A stretch of DNA of 64,000 nucleotides. Origin: Elephas maximus indicus (taxonomy: Eukaryota; Chordata; Mammalia; Proboscidea; Elephantidae). Under the pieces are notes generated by a model, which searched no databases, was not told where the DNA came from, and saw only the letters and a list, made by a program, of their open reading frames with translations. Both the position numbers and the translations under genes were made by a program. The DNA is taken from contig NC_064835.1 in assembly GCF_024166365.1 (NCBI RefSeq), positions 61,980,607 to 62,044,606 of the forward strand, written 5' to 3'. Of this stretch, positions 13,164-25,034 are shown one piece after another (the stretch's first letter is position 1; each line of letters starts with the position of its first letter).

Positions 13164-13530
13164 ATATGGCCTGCAAAGCCTAAAATATCTGCTCTCTGGT
13201 CTTTTATAGAAAAGTTTGCTGGGCTCTGTTGTAAAGGGCTGGACAAATAATAATCCTCAGCTCTCTTAATCTTCTTTATCAAAACTTGCTCCCAGGATGG
13301 AGCCTGTCACACTGGAAGGGATTGAATGATCCACTTCACAAATCAATGACTATTGAAGGTTGGATTTATGCCGATTCCCAAGGAGATTTTTATTTTAGTG
13401 GACAGTTTTAGCCCTAAAAGGAAGGTCTCTCAGATTGTGAGATTTCGAACAATAGTTAGCAAAATATTTTGGGGTGAGAGCTTCAAAAGACGTGTAAGTA
13501 GCTGTCTATCTGCCTAATTATCAGCACACA

Positions 13531-13550
13531 CACACACACACACACACACG
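13531..13550. repeat. (CA)10 microsatellite
   Basis: A perfect CA run, followed about 50 bases on by a short AGC repeat near 13597-13611. Confidence 0.95.
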
Positions 13551-14017
13551 TCAGAAAGAAGTAATTTCACAAAAGGCATTGTCACAGTGGAAAATACTAG
13601 CAGCAGCAGCAGCACCTCTAATTAAATGTAAGAGAATCTTCCTTTGGTTCATAGACATTGATTACAATAAAAATGACTCCTGGCTAGTAATATTTGTGAT
13701 CCTCAGGAAGCTGCTGTTGGTGTCTGTTCTTTGGGCTCATATGCTGATAGTGTCTCATTCACTCCCATGGTTAACCTTAGCTCAGATTCCTCTCCTGAGC
13801 TCCAGACCCAAAGAGCCAACTGCCCGCTGGGCATCTTCACTCCATGCCTCAGGGCACCTTGACTCAGCACCTCTCGGACTGCCCTTAGGCACTGGCCTCT
13901 GCTCCAACTGGTGCTGGCTCTTCAGAGAATTGGACCACCACCAACCCTGGAGGCCATGCCCAACACTTTGCCTCCTCCCCTGACCCTCCCAACTAATCAC
14001 CAAACCAACCAACCAAA

Positions 14018-14218
14018 CAAGCTGCCACCAAGTCTATTCCCACTCAGGGAAACCCCACATGTGTCAGAGTGGAACTGTGCTCCATAGGGTTTTCAATGGC
14101 TGATTTTTCAGAAGCATATGGCCAGGCCTTTTTTCTGAGACACCTCTGGGTAGATTCAAACCTCCTACCTTTCAGGTAACAGCCTAGCACTAACCATTTA
14201 TGCCACCCAGGGACACCA
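14018..14218 (-). mobile_element. AfroSINE, long form
   Basis: Reverse copy with 'gtgtcagagtggaactgtgc', 'tttttctgagacacctctgg' and head 'gccacccagggacacc'. This is the subfamily with the extra module. Confidence 0.88.
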
Positions 14219-14335
14219 ATCAATCACCAGGCCCTCTTAACTCTAACTGCTGCCACCACCCAACACCATCACCTCAGGCCCTCTGCACAAGGCCCCTCTG
14301 CCCTTTCCTTGCCCATGCTCCTCACAGTTGACTTT

Positions 14336-14527
14336 ACTGCCATAAAGTCGATTCCAACTCATAGCGACCCGATAGGACAGAGTAGAGCTGCCCCATAGGG
14401 TTTCCAAGGCTATAAATCTTTACAAAAGCAGACTGCCACATCTTTCTCCCTTGGAGCATCTGGTGGATTCGAATTGCCGGCCTTTCGGTTAACAGCCCTC
14501 CATTGAACCATTGCACTGCCAGGGCCT
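14336..14527 (-). mobile_element. AfroSINE, variant with 'tctttac' module
   Basis: Reverse copy: 'agtcgattccaactcatagc', 'ataaatctttacaaaagcag', 'tggtggattcgaattgccgg'. The same variant is the host of the RTE insertion at 61.8 kb. Confidence 0.9.
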
Positions 14528-14739
14528 CGGGCATACACTAAGTGCTCAGTAAATGTTGGTGGGGTGAACAGAGGATGAAAATACTGCCTGTGTTGGTTTC
14601 CCAGAGCTGGCTTATAGAATCTCCCTGCTCCTTACAGTTTCTCCAGCATGCACTCATCTAGGTCACAGGAAGCTCTGCCTCTTTTCAGCCCAAGGACTCG
14701 CCTCAAAAGCCCAAATCCACGTTCAAATAACAAAGCCAA

Positions 14740-14935
14740 GAGCTTTGAGGCTCCCTCTGCAAAGTGTGGTCTGGGACCAGCAGCCTCAGCCACACCTGGG
14801 AGCTTGTTGTGAATGCAAATGACCAGGCCCCATTCCCCGCTGAGTCAGAATCTGGGACAGGACGTTGAACAATCGAACAACCGAACAACATGGCTTTAAC
14901 AAGCCTTCCAGGTGATTCTTAGAGTTTGGAAACTC
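14740..14935. mobile_element. MER5/MER20-like hAT relic
   Basis: 'aaagtgtggtctgggaccag', 'cacacctgggagcttgttg' and 'tgcaaatgaccaggcccc' are typical of this group. Confidence 0.6.
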
Positions 14936-14944
14936 AGCCAGACC

Positions 14945-15115
14945 ATGACAACATTGAGCTGAGAGTTTTACGTGTATCCTCACAACAGCACTGCCAAATA
15001 GAGCTTATCACTATTACTCCCATTTTACAAGTGAGGAGGTTGAGGTCAGAGAATTCCCAACTCACCCAAATCACTCCAATAACTTTGGTAGCTGGCCAGG
15101 CTGTCTCCAAGGCCT
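14945..15115 (+). mobile_element. MIR
   Basis: 'tcctcacaacagcactgcc', 'cccattttacaagtgaggag', then the MIR core continuation. A further MIR-like piece lies at about 15295-15350. Confidence 0.7.
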
Positions 15116-15354
15116 GCACCACTACACCAGCCTGCCTCAGCAGTAGAGGACGCTAGAGAATTGATTAGAAAAGTGGAACTGGCCCGTTGGTCTCATCTCC
15201 CCTATAATTATTTGTGCATATGTGTCTATGTGTGTGTGTTGGGGGATAATGGCATTGGGGGGTGGTTTCATAGTTGAGTGCGAGTCTTTGGATGAGTTTC
15301 TTAACTTTTCTGGGCCTCAGTGTCATCAGAGGAGAGTAAATTGGATAGTTCCCA

Positions 15355-15656
15355 ATGGGGGCAGTAGTGGTCTTGTGGTAGAATTCTCACCTCTCATGTG
15401 AGAGACCCAGTTCCATCACAGGCCAATGCACCTCCTGCGTATCCACAACCCATCCGTCAGTAAGGCCTGTGTACTGCTCTGATGCTGAACAGCACAGCCT
15501 TAGGCAGACCCTCCAGACTAAGTCAGACTAGAAAGAAAGGTCTGGTGATCTAATTCTGAAAACCCTATGGACACAACGCTCCCTCTTGCCCGCAGCCAAT
15601 CATAGGGATGGGACAGAACTGGGTGGTGTTTCTATTGTTGAAGCCACTCAACAGCA
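15355..15656 (+). mobile_element. SINE with tRNA-Gly-like head and RTE-like body
   Basis: The head 15365-15430 (TGTGGTAGAATTCTCACC, then GACCCAGTTCC, then GGCCAATGCACC) follows the tRNA-Gly pattern through to the acceptor-stem end, unlike the usual AfroSINE head. The next segment resembles the 5' end of the RTE element at 44.4 kb ('cgtcagt...gctctgatgctgaac'). The distal part ('catagggatgggacagaac') resembles the RTE 3' end. It reads as a composite SINE. Confidence 0.75.
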
Positions 15657-16294
15657 GCGAAAAGCAAGTTTCTTCCAGCCCTAAAACCTCATGATGCCAC
15701 AGGACACTTGCCCCCAGCTCACTCCTGGCTTTTCCCAACCCTCAATGGTCCTAGAGATTTCAGAGAGTGGGAAAATTCTCCATTCACTTCAGCCAAGCAC
15801 TACTCAGCATGGGGGCTGAGGAAAACACACTCACATCCCCAACACCAACATTTCCACATCTCGTGGCCACCAGGCCCGAGGATGGTTTTGAGTCAAAGAC
15901 CCCAAGAAGAAGCTGTTTGTCTGCAAAGCATCTGCTCCCCTAAAACAGCCTCTCAGACATTCTGACCCATGAGAAAGGACACCATTACATTCAGGGTGGA
16001 GATACATGCTGACCTAGGTGAGCGAGGGCAAGCAGAGGCTGCCATGTTACGGTTCACCTCCACCCAGTCTTTGGGGTCGGGAGAACAACTCCAGGCTGCC
16101 CCTGCCCAGGGTGCTCTGTGGCCAGAAATGCCGGCTCCTGGCAAGCGGCAGGGTGCTTGGAGGCACCACTGCCCACCAAGGGCCTTGACGTGTGACCTGG
16201 GCTGGCGTCACAGAAGCCAGGCCAATCTGGAGGCGCACACAGGAGGCCAGGCAGCCCTAGAAAGGGAAAGGAGCAGAGGCCAGGCAGTACTCAC

Positions 16295-16336
16295 CAAGGA
16301 TGTGAGACGTCCTTCTCCCAGTGTCTGTGTGCTGGT
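16295..16336 (-). other. ACTG2: ACTG2 exon 1 (non-coding, candidate)
   Basis: On the minus strand a strong donor, CTTG|GTGAGTACTG, ends an exon at 16295. It lies about 50-70 bases downstream of TATA-like sequences and a CArG cluster, as expected for the short untranslated first exon of a smooth muscle actin gene that splices to exon 2. The transcription start is inferred from the TATA spacing and could lie anywhere from about 16320 to 16340. Confidence 0.6.
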
Positions 16337-16339
16337 GTG

Positions 16340-16617
16340 TCTTTGGCATAAATACTGGAGCAATATAAAACCCCAGAGGCGGATCTTCTTTACACAGAGT
16401 CCCTAAAAAGGCCAGCTGACGGTGTGTTAGCAATATTACCATATAAGGTGGTTTTTTCAATAAACTGGCCTTGGGGGTGGGGAAGGGGGGGTAGAGAGTG
16501 AATTATCATTTGAAAAATGTATGCAAAAGGACTCGAGTGGCAACAGCCCCGTGCTGCAGGATTTGTTCCTTTTATGCTGCACTTGCATAAACAGAACTCA
16601 CACCAGGCCTTATAAGC
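16340..16617 (-). promoter_or_regulatory. ACTG2: ACTG2 smooth muscle promoter with CArG boxes
   Basis: Two perfect SRF sites, CC(A/T)6GG: CCTAAAAAGG at 16402-16411 and CCATATAAGG at 16439-16448. Two one-mismatch sites: CCTTTTATGC at 16568-16577 and CCTTATAAGC at 16608-16617. An E box CAGCTG is at 16413-16418. TATA-like elements are TATTTATG (16354-16347, minus) and an AT-rich TTTTATATT at 16370-16362. SRF/myocardin control through paired CArG boxes is established for smooth muscle actin genes; binding here is inferred from the sites and their place just above exon 1. Confidence 0.75.
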
Positions 16618-17589
16618 TGCCCAGAGAGAGGCCAGATGCGGCTCTGCTCCTGGAGAGAGAACCATACCAAGAATGGCAGTGGGCCTCCTCCCTCCACACC
16701 TCCCTCCTAGTGCCCTGCTGCCATTGCTCCTGGGTCTGGCTGGAACACCCGTGCAGTGTCACCAAAGTGGGCATAATTGTGTCTTGTCTGGTGCAAGCCA
16801 AGACAGCCAAGTCTAAAGGAAATGTCTTCAGTCCTGGGAAAGAAACTCCACGTGCCCTCCTCACCTGCTTTCACTTGGTACATACATGCTCCTGACCCTG
16901 GGACCAAGTCACCTGGGGGTCCCCAAGGCCCCTTAAGCCTCCTCTGGAACTTCACTCTCTTCTATCTTTTTCCTTTCTTGCTGCATTCCCTCTATCTGTC
17001 CCAAAATATTGGGAATTACAGATCAAGGGCTGAGGCACACCTAGCAAGACTCACAAGCCTGTAGAATTTCCCACAGTCTCATCGTTCTTGCTCTTCTCTT
17101 CTTAATTCTTCTACCTTCCCTGGGTAGCTGTTTCATCTCCCACAATATCAGCTACCAGCTCTGTGGTGATGACTTTCAATTCCACATTCCCATAGTCCCA
17201 ACACCTTACATCTGATCCAGATTAAAACTACCAATTGCCTATTGGACATCTCCATCCAGATGACCCTTGGCCCCACAAACTCAGGCCATCTGAAACGGAG
17301 CTATCTGAAAGCTGCTGTACCTCCTGGGTGCCCTACCTCAGAAAATACCACCACCGTCTCCTCAGTTCTTCCAGCTCCTCTCCCCCTTCATTCTCCACAA
17401 CCACCTGTGCACCCTTTCCTGGTGATTCTGCTGTTGGAAATCCCTCTCCACTCTGGTCCTGCCTTCCATCCTGCTGTTCCTGCTCTCCTTCAGGCTCTCT
17501 TGTGGGCTTGAGTAGGGCCCTGCTTCCTGGTCGCCTCCCTGACTTTGCCCATTTTCAAACCCTGAGGTTTCCAGAGAGTGGTTCCCCAT

Positions 17590-17715
17590 CAGATGGCAGC
17601 ATCGGCATTACCTGGGAACCTGTTAGAAGTGCAAATTCTTGGGTCCCACCTAGACCTCTTGATTCAGAAACATAGGGAATAGGGGCTCAGCCATCTGTGT
17701 CCTATAAGCACCCCC
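17590..17715. mobile_element. MER5-like hAT relic
   Basis: 'ggcattacctgggaacctg', 'aaattcttgggtcccacc' and 'tgattcagaaac' fit MER5A. Confidence 0.6.
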
Positions 17716-18460
17716 CACCCTAGGTGCCCAGGAAACCGTGTCCTTCAACGGAAGAAACATGCATTGAATATCTGCTATGTGCTGGTAGTTCTAGGTAGTT
17801 TGAGTGGCCTGGTGGGATGGCTTGGTGCAGGTCTCTCATCCCCTTTACCTAAGAAATGAGACAGGAGGAGGTGTGGATAAGGGGTGCCCTCTGGTGAGAG
17901 AACCCAGAGGGCAGATTAGGAAGTCTATATGGTGATGGTTTGTGATTATCCTCATAGGGAAGGAACACTGTAGCCATTGGAAAGGACATTCACTTATGTT
18001 TTGGCCTGAGTGCTTAGCGCCTTGTGTCTAAATTCTCGGCCCTGTGGGAAGTTTTCCAGAGCCTTTCAAGTTCACTTGGACCATGGAGCCTGCTGGGGAA
18101 GAGGTCTCCCTTCCTGGGACCCAAGCTGAGTAGAAGCCTACTGATCAGGTGTGAGCTGTCCAGCAGGCACAAAGTGGAAACTGCCAAATTGTCCTCCAAA
18201 AAGTGTACACTCCTGCCAACAGTGTATGAGACCACTGCCTTCTTCACATCTTTCAGACATCAGACACTGGTCATAAAGTCTCCCTCCCTGGTGGGCATGG
18301 GGACAGGGCAGGGCAGGGCCCTAGTCCCCCTTGATCTGATCAGAGATCCAGAGGAGGTTTGTGACCACTTTCCCTTGCCGTGTCAGGGTTGGCTCAATTT
18401 CCTTCTAATCAGTCAGTGCTGTGGCCAGGGTGCAGGTGGGGACACCTGCCCTCATGGGTA

Positions 18461-18960
18461 TCTTTATGGATTGAATTGTGTCACCCAAAAATATGCATCA
18501 ACTTGGCTAGGCCATGATTCCCAGTATTGTGTGGTTGTCCTCCATTTTGTGATCTGATGTAATTACCTATTTGTTGTAAATCCTAACCTTCATGATGTAA
18601 ATGAAGCAGGATTAGAGGCAGTTATGTTAATGACACAGGACACAATCTATAGGATTAGGTTGTATCTTGAGTCGATCTCTTTAGAAATCTGAAAGAAGGG
18701 ATCCAGAAGAGAGGAGAGGGACCCCCCTGAGTGAAGTGTGTCCTTTGGACTGGGGTCCCTGTGCTAAGAAGCTCCTAGAGCAGGGGAAGATTAGTGACAA
18801 GGACCTTCCCCCAGAGCTGGCAGAGAGTAAATGCCTTCCCCTGGAGATGGCACCCTGAATTCAGACATTTAGCCTCCTAGACTGTGAGAGAATAAATTCC
18901 TGTTTATTAAAGCCACTCACTTGTGGTATTTCTGTTACAGCAGCACTAGGTAACCAAGAT
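18461..18960 (+). mobile_element. Solo LTR, ERVL/MaLR-like family
   Basis: The same family as at 28189 and 30266: 'atggattgaattgtgtcacc', 'aggccatgattcccagtat', an internal AATAAA ('gagagaataaattcctg'), and end 'cagcactaggtaaccaag'. No clear target duplication. Confidence 0.75.
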
Positions 18961-19239
18961 GTTCACACCTTGGTTTGCACAATCAGATGATACACAATAA
19001 ATAGTTTATAACCATAGGGAATTAATTGTAATCCAGGGCCCAAAGGGCCCATAGATCAGAAGGGGAGGCCATCTGAATAAACTGAAGCTTTTAGGAAAGG
19101 CTTAGAGAGGGTGGAATCTGCCCAGACATTGATAGACAGAGAGAAGGAGGTGAGGAGGCTAAGCAGGGGCCAGAGTACTCAATCTTTTATAGTAGGAGGA
19201 ATCTCCACCCTTAATATTTCTTTCTTCATTTTTTTCTGA

Positions 19240-20136
19240 TTTCAAAAATATTGTCAATGTAGAAAACTCAAAAAACACAAAAATGTATACTTTAGAAAGC
19301 AAATGTCTTCCATAATCCCACACTGACCTGAGGAAGAGATGGCCACTGTTAGCAGTCTGATGGCTATTCTTTCAGAGTTTTCCCCAGAATTTTTCTAATA
19401 TTATCGCATTATTTTATAAAAATGGGATTATATTATTACATATGCTCTTACAACTGTCTGAAATTCTCCTGTTCTCTTAATAATCTTGAATCTCTTTCTG
19501 TACCTGTCCTATAATCTTTTAAACTTTAGTTTTCCAAAGTAGGGATGTACCATAAATTATTTAATCAACATACTATTGACGGACCTTTGGGTGGTGTCTT
19601 AGGCTGGGTTCTCTAGAGAGAAACTAGGAAAGTGTATAAATATATATAGAGAGATTTGTATCCAGGAAATGGCTCACATGCTTGTAGAGGCTGGAATGTC
19701 TCAAGTTCATGGGTCAGGATTGAGGCTTGCTCACAGGCTGCAAAGATTGATGAATCCCAAGATTGGGAGGCAAGACTGTAAGCAAGCTGCTAGCTCAAGT
19801 CCCAAGAACCAGAGGTCAGATGAACAGGAGCCAGATGTAGGATCCAGAATGAACAAAAAGCCCCCAAGCCTTAGCCTTGCCAGAATGTCCTTTTATATTC
19901 AATGCAGTTCACACCCCCAAGGAAACTACCTTTTAATTGATTGACTACTCACAGCAGATCCCATCATGGGGGTGATCACATATCAAATTTCATCAGGGAA
20001 GTGATCACGACAACATTATACAACTGCCCAAACACTGAGAATCATGGCCCAGCCAAGTTGACACATGATCTTAATTATCACAGGTGGTTTCTAATTTTTT
20101 ACTTATATAAATATTGCTGCAATTAATAAAACTTTA
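19240..20136 (-). mobile_element. Old L1 3' UTR (reverse), split by an LTR
   Basis: 'ggccactgttagcagtctg' and 'cctttgggtgg' break at 19595 and resume at 20083 with 'tttctaattttttacttat' and 'aaatattgctgcaatt', the usual order of a reversed L1 3' end. Confidence 0.65.
19595..20082 (+). mobile_element. LTR-type element with 5-bp target duplication
   Basis: 488 bp starting TGTCTTAGGCTGGGTTCTCT and ending TTAATTATCACA (TG...CA), with GGTGG at 19590-19594 and again at 20083-20087. Its internal open frame (19669-19944) is incidental. Family not named; ERVL-type by the 5-bp duplication. Confidence 0.7.
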
Positions 20137-20204
20137 GGCTGGGGCAGGGCCAAGATGGCAGAGTAGCAGATGCTTCCTGTGGTCACTCTTATAACAAAAC
20201 CAAA

Positions 20205-20255
20205 AAATCAAACTCAGTGCCGTTGAGTTGATTCTGACTCATAGCGACCCTATAA
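20205..20255 (-). mobile_element. AfroSINE tail fragment
   Basis: Reverse: 'gccgttgagttgattctgac' and 'tcatagcgaccctataa' only, inside the L1 5' UTR. Confidence 0.75.
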
Positions 20256-21537
20256 CAAAGACCCCAAAAAACAAGAGAATGGATTATGTATGAAAACCTA
20301 GGAGCCCTGAACATCAAAGACAAAGTTGAGGAGTCGGACTGAGTGGCAGGGGGAGGGAGAGACAGTTCAGAAGCAGCGAGGATTTGCCAGACCTGACCTG
20401 GCCAGCACCCTGCAAGCTGGATCAGCTGACACACAGGCAAGCAGTAGCACTCTGGATGCTTTTCCCACAGTGGTAGAAACTGAGCAGCAGAGAGTCTGCA
20501 CAAGCTTCCAGAACCAGGAAGAAGTGATGCTGAATCTGTGAAAGTTAAGTGCAAGCATCCAACCTACCATGCAGGATCAAAAAAGCCCTCCCCCCTCTAG
20601 GAAGTACCTCTCTCCCATTCACCTGCCCACTCCCCACTCTGGTCCAGTCCCTGGTCAGCTTCAGCGATTGCCACGCCCCCTGGGCCAGAAGTGGGACCCA
20701 TCACACGCCCCAAGCCATTCTCCCAGCTTTGAAGGGGGAACAAATTAACAAACAGGAAAAAAATAATCTGCCAGCTCCCCTAAGCTGGGAACTCAGGGCA
20801 GGCACAGCCCCTTGCCTAGGCATGGGCATAAGGGGTCCACAGACTTTGGACTTTCACTCCTGCCTAGGTCTATGTGGGCCCATTTCAACAGCGTAGGCCC
20901 TCATTAGCATAGTACAACAGGGTATATACCTGAAGTCTATTTTCAACTGCAACAGCCAAGGTGGAGTGGCAGATTTGTGACATTTGACACTTCTCTGCCC
21001 ATTAAGCAGGGGTCTGAGAGTAAGTGGTGCCTCCCAGTCCCTATTGCCAACAGCCTGGGTTTCCAAAGTCTGGCTGCAAAACCCACCCAACTATGAATTC
21101 TAGGGAACAGGGACATGCCTTCCACCCAGGCACTCAGGGGCAGCTGTCAGCCCCCTACCTTGCTCAGCATGTAATTCCCTACTACCGTCAGATACCTGTG
21201 CCTACTCTGATCACCCCTACGTAGACACGCTCATCAAAATCTGTAAGTGAGGGCCTGCACCACACTTGGTGACCAATGACCTGGACACCTGAGCTGAATT
21301 CACACAAGAAAAGTAAACAGACTCCTGGGCTCACATACCTAGTAACAGCTCTAACCATCCGGTGACAGGACATGAGAGCTTCAAAGACACCAATAATCAA
21401 AGTAGCTCACGCAACCAGCCTATGTGGGCATATCAAAACAAAACAAAACAAGAAGCCAGGACACAGCAAGCAAACATACAATAAATAAATGCAATGAGTT
21501 ATTGATGACTCAGAGACAACGTACACACACACACACT

Positions 21538-21691
21538 TCCACTGCCGCCGAGTAGATTCTGACTAATAGCGACCCTACAGGACAGAATAGAACTGCCCCA
21601 TAAAGTTTCAAAGGAGTGCCTGGCAGATCCGAACCGCCAACCTCTTGGTTAGCAGCTGTAGCACTTAACCACTACACCACCAGGGTTGCCG
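21538..21691 (-). mobile_element. AfroSINE in L1
   Basis: Reverse copy from 'ccgccgagtagattctgac' to head 'ctacaccaccagggttgcc'; it begins next to a short ACAC run. Confidence 0.88.
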
Positions 21692-23279
21692 AGAGAACAG
21701 TCAATATCAAATCACATAATGAGGCAGACCATAGTGGCTTCAGCAAGTGACCAAAACAAAGAACCAAGAAACTTCTCAGAGGAGGATAAATTCTTGGAAT
21801 TATCAGAGGTAGAATTCAAAAGATTAATATACAGAGCTCTTTGAGAGATAAGGAAGGAGATTGGGCAAAATGAAGAAAAGCCAAGGAACACACAGACAAT
21901 GCAAAAGAGGAAACTAAGAAGGTTATACAAGAGCATAATGACAAACTTAACAGGTGACAAGAATCCACAGAGAGACAGCAAATAGAAATCCAAAAGATTA
22001 ACAATGAAATTTCAGAATTAGCTCATTGAAAGTCATAGGTGCAGAAATGAAGCAATGGAAATCAGAATTAGTGAGATTGAAGATAAAGCACTTCACATCA
22101 ATTTATTTGAGGAAAAATCATATAAAAGAATTTAAAAAATTGGAGAAACCCTAAGAATTATGTGGAAGTCTAACAGGAGGAATAGCCTGAGTGAATGGAG
22201 TACCAGAAAAGGGGGTGGACAACAGAAAATACAGAGAGAATTGTTGAAGATTTGTTGGCAGAAAACTTCCCTGATATCATTAAAGACAAGAAGATATCTA
22301 TCAAAGAAGCTCACTGAAACCCACACAAGGTAGACCCCAAAAGAAAGTCACCAAGACATATTATAATCAAACTTAACAAAACCAAAGATAAAGAGAGAAT
22401 TTTAAGAGCAGCTAGGGATAAACAAAAAATCACCTACAAAAAAGTCAATAAGAATAAGCTCTGAGTATTCAGCAGAAACAGTGCAGGCAAGAAGGCAATT
22501 GGATGACTTATATAAAGCCTTGAAGTGAAAAAATTGCCAGCCAAGGATTATATATCCAGCAAAACTGTCTCTCAAATATGATGGCAAAAGTAGGACATTT
22601 CCAGATAAACAGAAGTTAAGGGAATTTATAAAAACCAAACCAAAATTATAATAAATACTGAAGGGAGTCCCGTGGTTAGAGAATCAATAGTATTAGATAG
22701 CAACCCAAGACTAGAACAAAGAACAAGATATCGACCCAGATAAAGATGTTACAAAAACAAATCAGAACTAAAACACTGAAAATAGAGAAACAGTAAAAGA
22801 TGACAATATTAAAACAAAAAAGATGGATTAAATAAAGTAGTCATAGAACTGTCATATGGAGAGGAAGTCAAGGCAATATAAAGAAATAAAAGATTGGTTT
22901 AAACTCAGAAAAACAGGGGTAAATATTAAGGTAACCACAAAGAAAACTAACAATCCTACACATGAAAATCTAAAACCAGAAAAACAAAGACTCAGTAAAT
23001 ACAAAAAAAAAAAAAAAGATGAAAAGAAAATTCATAAAGAAAAATGATTCAGGACAGAAAATAAAGTGGAAAAAAGAAACCGTCAACAACACAAAAAAGG
23101 ACATCAAAACGACAGCACTAAACTCACACCTATCAATAATTATGCCGAATATAAATGCACTAAATACAATAAAGAGACAGAGAGTGGCAAAATGGATTAA
23201 AAAAACTCTATCCATCTACATGCTGCCTATAAGAGACACACCTTAGACTCAAAGACACAATCAAACTAAAACTCAAGGG

Positions 23280-23840
23280 ATGGAAAAAAAATTTCAAGCA
23301 AACAACAATAAAAAAAGAGCAGGAGTAGCACTATTAATCTCTGATAAAACAGACTTTAAAGCAAAATCTACCACAGTGGATAAGGGACACTATGTGATGA
23401 TTAAAGGGTCAGTACACCAGGAGGACATAACCATAATAAATATTTACGCACCCAACGACAGGTCTCCAAAATACATAAAACAAACTCTAACAGCATTGAA
23501 AAGAGTAATAGACACAATAATAGTAGGAAACTTCAACATGCCACTTTTGGTAAAGGACAGAACATCCAGAAAGAAGCTCAGTAAAGACACAGATGATCTA
23601 AATGTCTCAATCAACCAACTTAATCTCATAGACATATACAAAACCCTCCACCCAACAGTAGCTAAGTATACTTTCTTTTCCAACGCACATGGAACATTCT
23701 CCAGAATAGGCCGAAGCTTTAACAGAATCCAAAATATCGAAATATTACAAAGCATTTTTTCTGACCATAAAGCCATAAAAGTAGAAATCAATAACAGAAA
23801 AAGCAAGAAAAAAAAAAAAAATCAAACACATGGAAACTGA
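23280..23840 (+). pseudogene. L1 ORF2 endonuclease domain (degenerate)
   Basis: The 186-residue open frame has the L1 endonuclease landmarks in order: AGVALLISDKTDFK, IINIYAPN, VGNFNMPLL, YTFFSNAHGTFSRI and SDHKAI. The catalytic V-G-D-F-N has become VGNFN, and the SRIDH motif is broken (SRIGRS), so cleavage of target DNA would be lost. The frame is closed on both sides by stops. The protein would nick target DNA for target-primed reverse transcription in a live L1. Confidence 0.88.
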
Positions 23841-24829
23841 ACAACATCTTGCTCAGGAACTACCGGGTTATAAAAGAAATCAAGGATGGAATAAAGAAGT
23901 TCACAGAATCAAATGAAAATGAAAACACATCCTACCAGAACCTTTGGGACACAGCAAAAGCAGTGCTCAGAGGTCAATTTACAGCAATAAATGCACATAT
24001 CCAAAAAGAAGAAAGGGCCAAAATCAAAACATTAACTCTACAACTCTAACAAATAGAAAGAGAGCAGCAAAAGAATCCACGGGCACCAGAAGAAAGGAAA
24101 TAATAAAAATTAAAGCAGAAATAAAGAATAGAAAAACAAGTAAAAGAGTTAAGAAGACCAAAACCTGGTTTTCTGAAAAGGTCAATGAAATCAATAACCA
24201 TTGGCCAAACTGACCAAAAAAAAAAAAAAAAAAACAGGAGACGAAGCAAATAACCTAAATAAGAAATGAGATGGGCAATATCACAACAGACTCAGTTGAA
24301 ATTAAAAAAGGTCATAACAGAATACTATGAAAAATGTACTCCAACACATTTGAAAACTTAGAGGAAACAGACATATTTCTAGAAACACACTACCTGCTTA
24401 AACTAACACAACAGAGGTAGGACAACTAAATAAACCTATAACAAAAGAGACTGAAGAGGTAACTAAAAACTCCCAACAAAAAAAAAGCACTGACCGTGAC
24501 AGCTTCACTGGAGAATTCTACGAAACTTTCAGAGAAGAGTTAACAGCTCTACTACTAAAGGTATTTCAGAGCATAGAAAAGGATGGAATACTCCCAAATT
24601 CATTCTACAAATCTGGCATAACCCTGACACCAAAACCAATTAAAGACACCACAAAAAAATAAAATTACACACCCATATCCCTCATGGACATAGACGCAAA
24701 AATCCTCAACAAAATTCTAGCCAATAGAATTCAACAACATATCAAAAAAATAATTCACCATGACCAAGTGGGATTCATACCAGGTACACAGGGATGGTTC
24801 AACATTAGAAGAACAATCAATGTAATCTA

Positions 24830-24991
24830 AAAAAAAAACCTGTTGCTGTCGAGTCAATTCCAACTCATAGCGACCCTATAGGACAGAGTAGAACTGCCCT
24901 ATAGAGTTTCCAAGGAGCGCCTGGCAGATTTGAACTGCTGATCCATTGGTTAGCAGCCATAGCACTCAACCACTATGCCACCAGGGATTCC
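24830..24991 (-). mobile_element. AfroSINE in L1 with 12-bp target duplication
   Basis: CAATGTAATCTA occurs at 24818-24829 and 24992-25003 around a full-length reverse AfroSINE. Removing it restores L1 text ('...caatgtaatctagcatata'). Confidence 0.93.
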
Positions 24992-25034
24992 CAATGTAAT
25001 CTAGCATATAAATAAAACAAAAGACAAGAAACAC

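Larger units (their letters stand above)
12566..13245. mobile_element. hAT-like DNA transposon relic hosting two AfroSINEs
   Basis: The familiar mammalian block 'ataaagttttattggaacac' - 'agccatgcccaatcattt' - 'gcagagttgagtagttgc' - 'tggcctgcaaagcctaaaat' is split twice, at 12771 and 13047, by SINEs. With the SINEs removed the parts join in order. I am confident it is one old repeat, less so of its class. Confidence 0.6.

Noticed and set aside
16364..16370. Plus-strand TATAAAA as promoter of another gene
   Set aside because: No plus-strand exon or open frame follows it; it is best read as part of the ACTG2 core promoter.
17235..17675. 146-residue frame rich in Ser/Pro/Leu
   Set aside because: Composition follows the C/T-rich DNA and it overlaps a MER5-like relic.
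18024..18557. 177-residue plus-strand frame
   Set aside because: It runs into an LTR copy, has no domain I know, and shows no splice or start context that would set it apart from chance.
23280..23840. A working L1 endonuclease
   Set aside because: The catalytic GDFN has become GNFN and the SRIDH motif is broken; the rest of ORF2 is disrupted.
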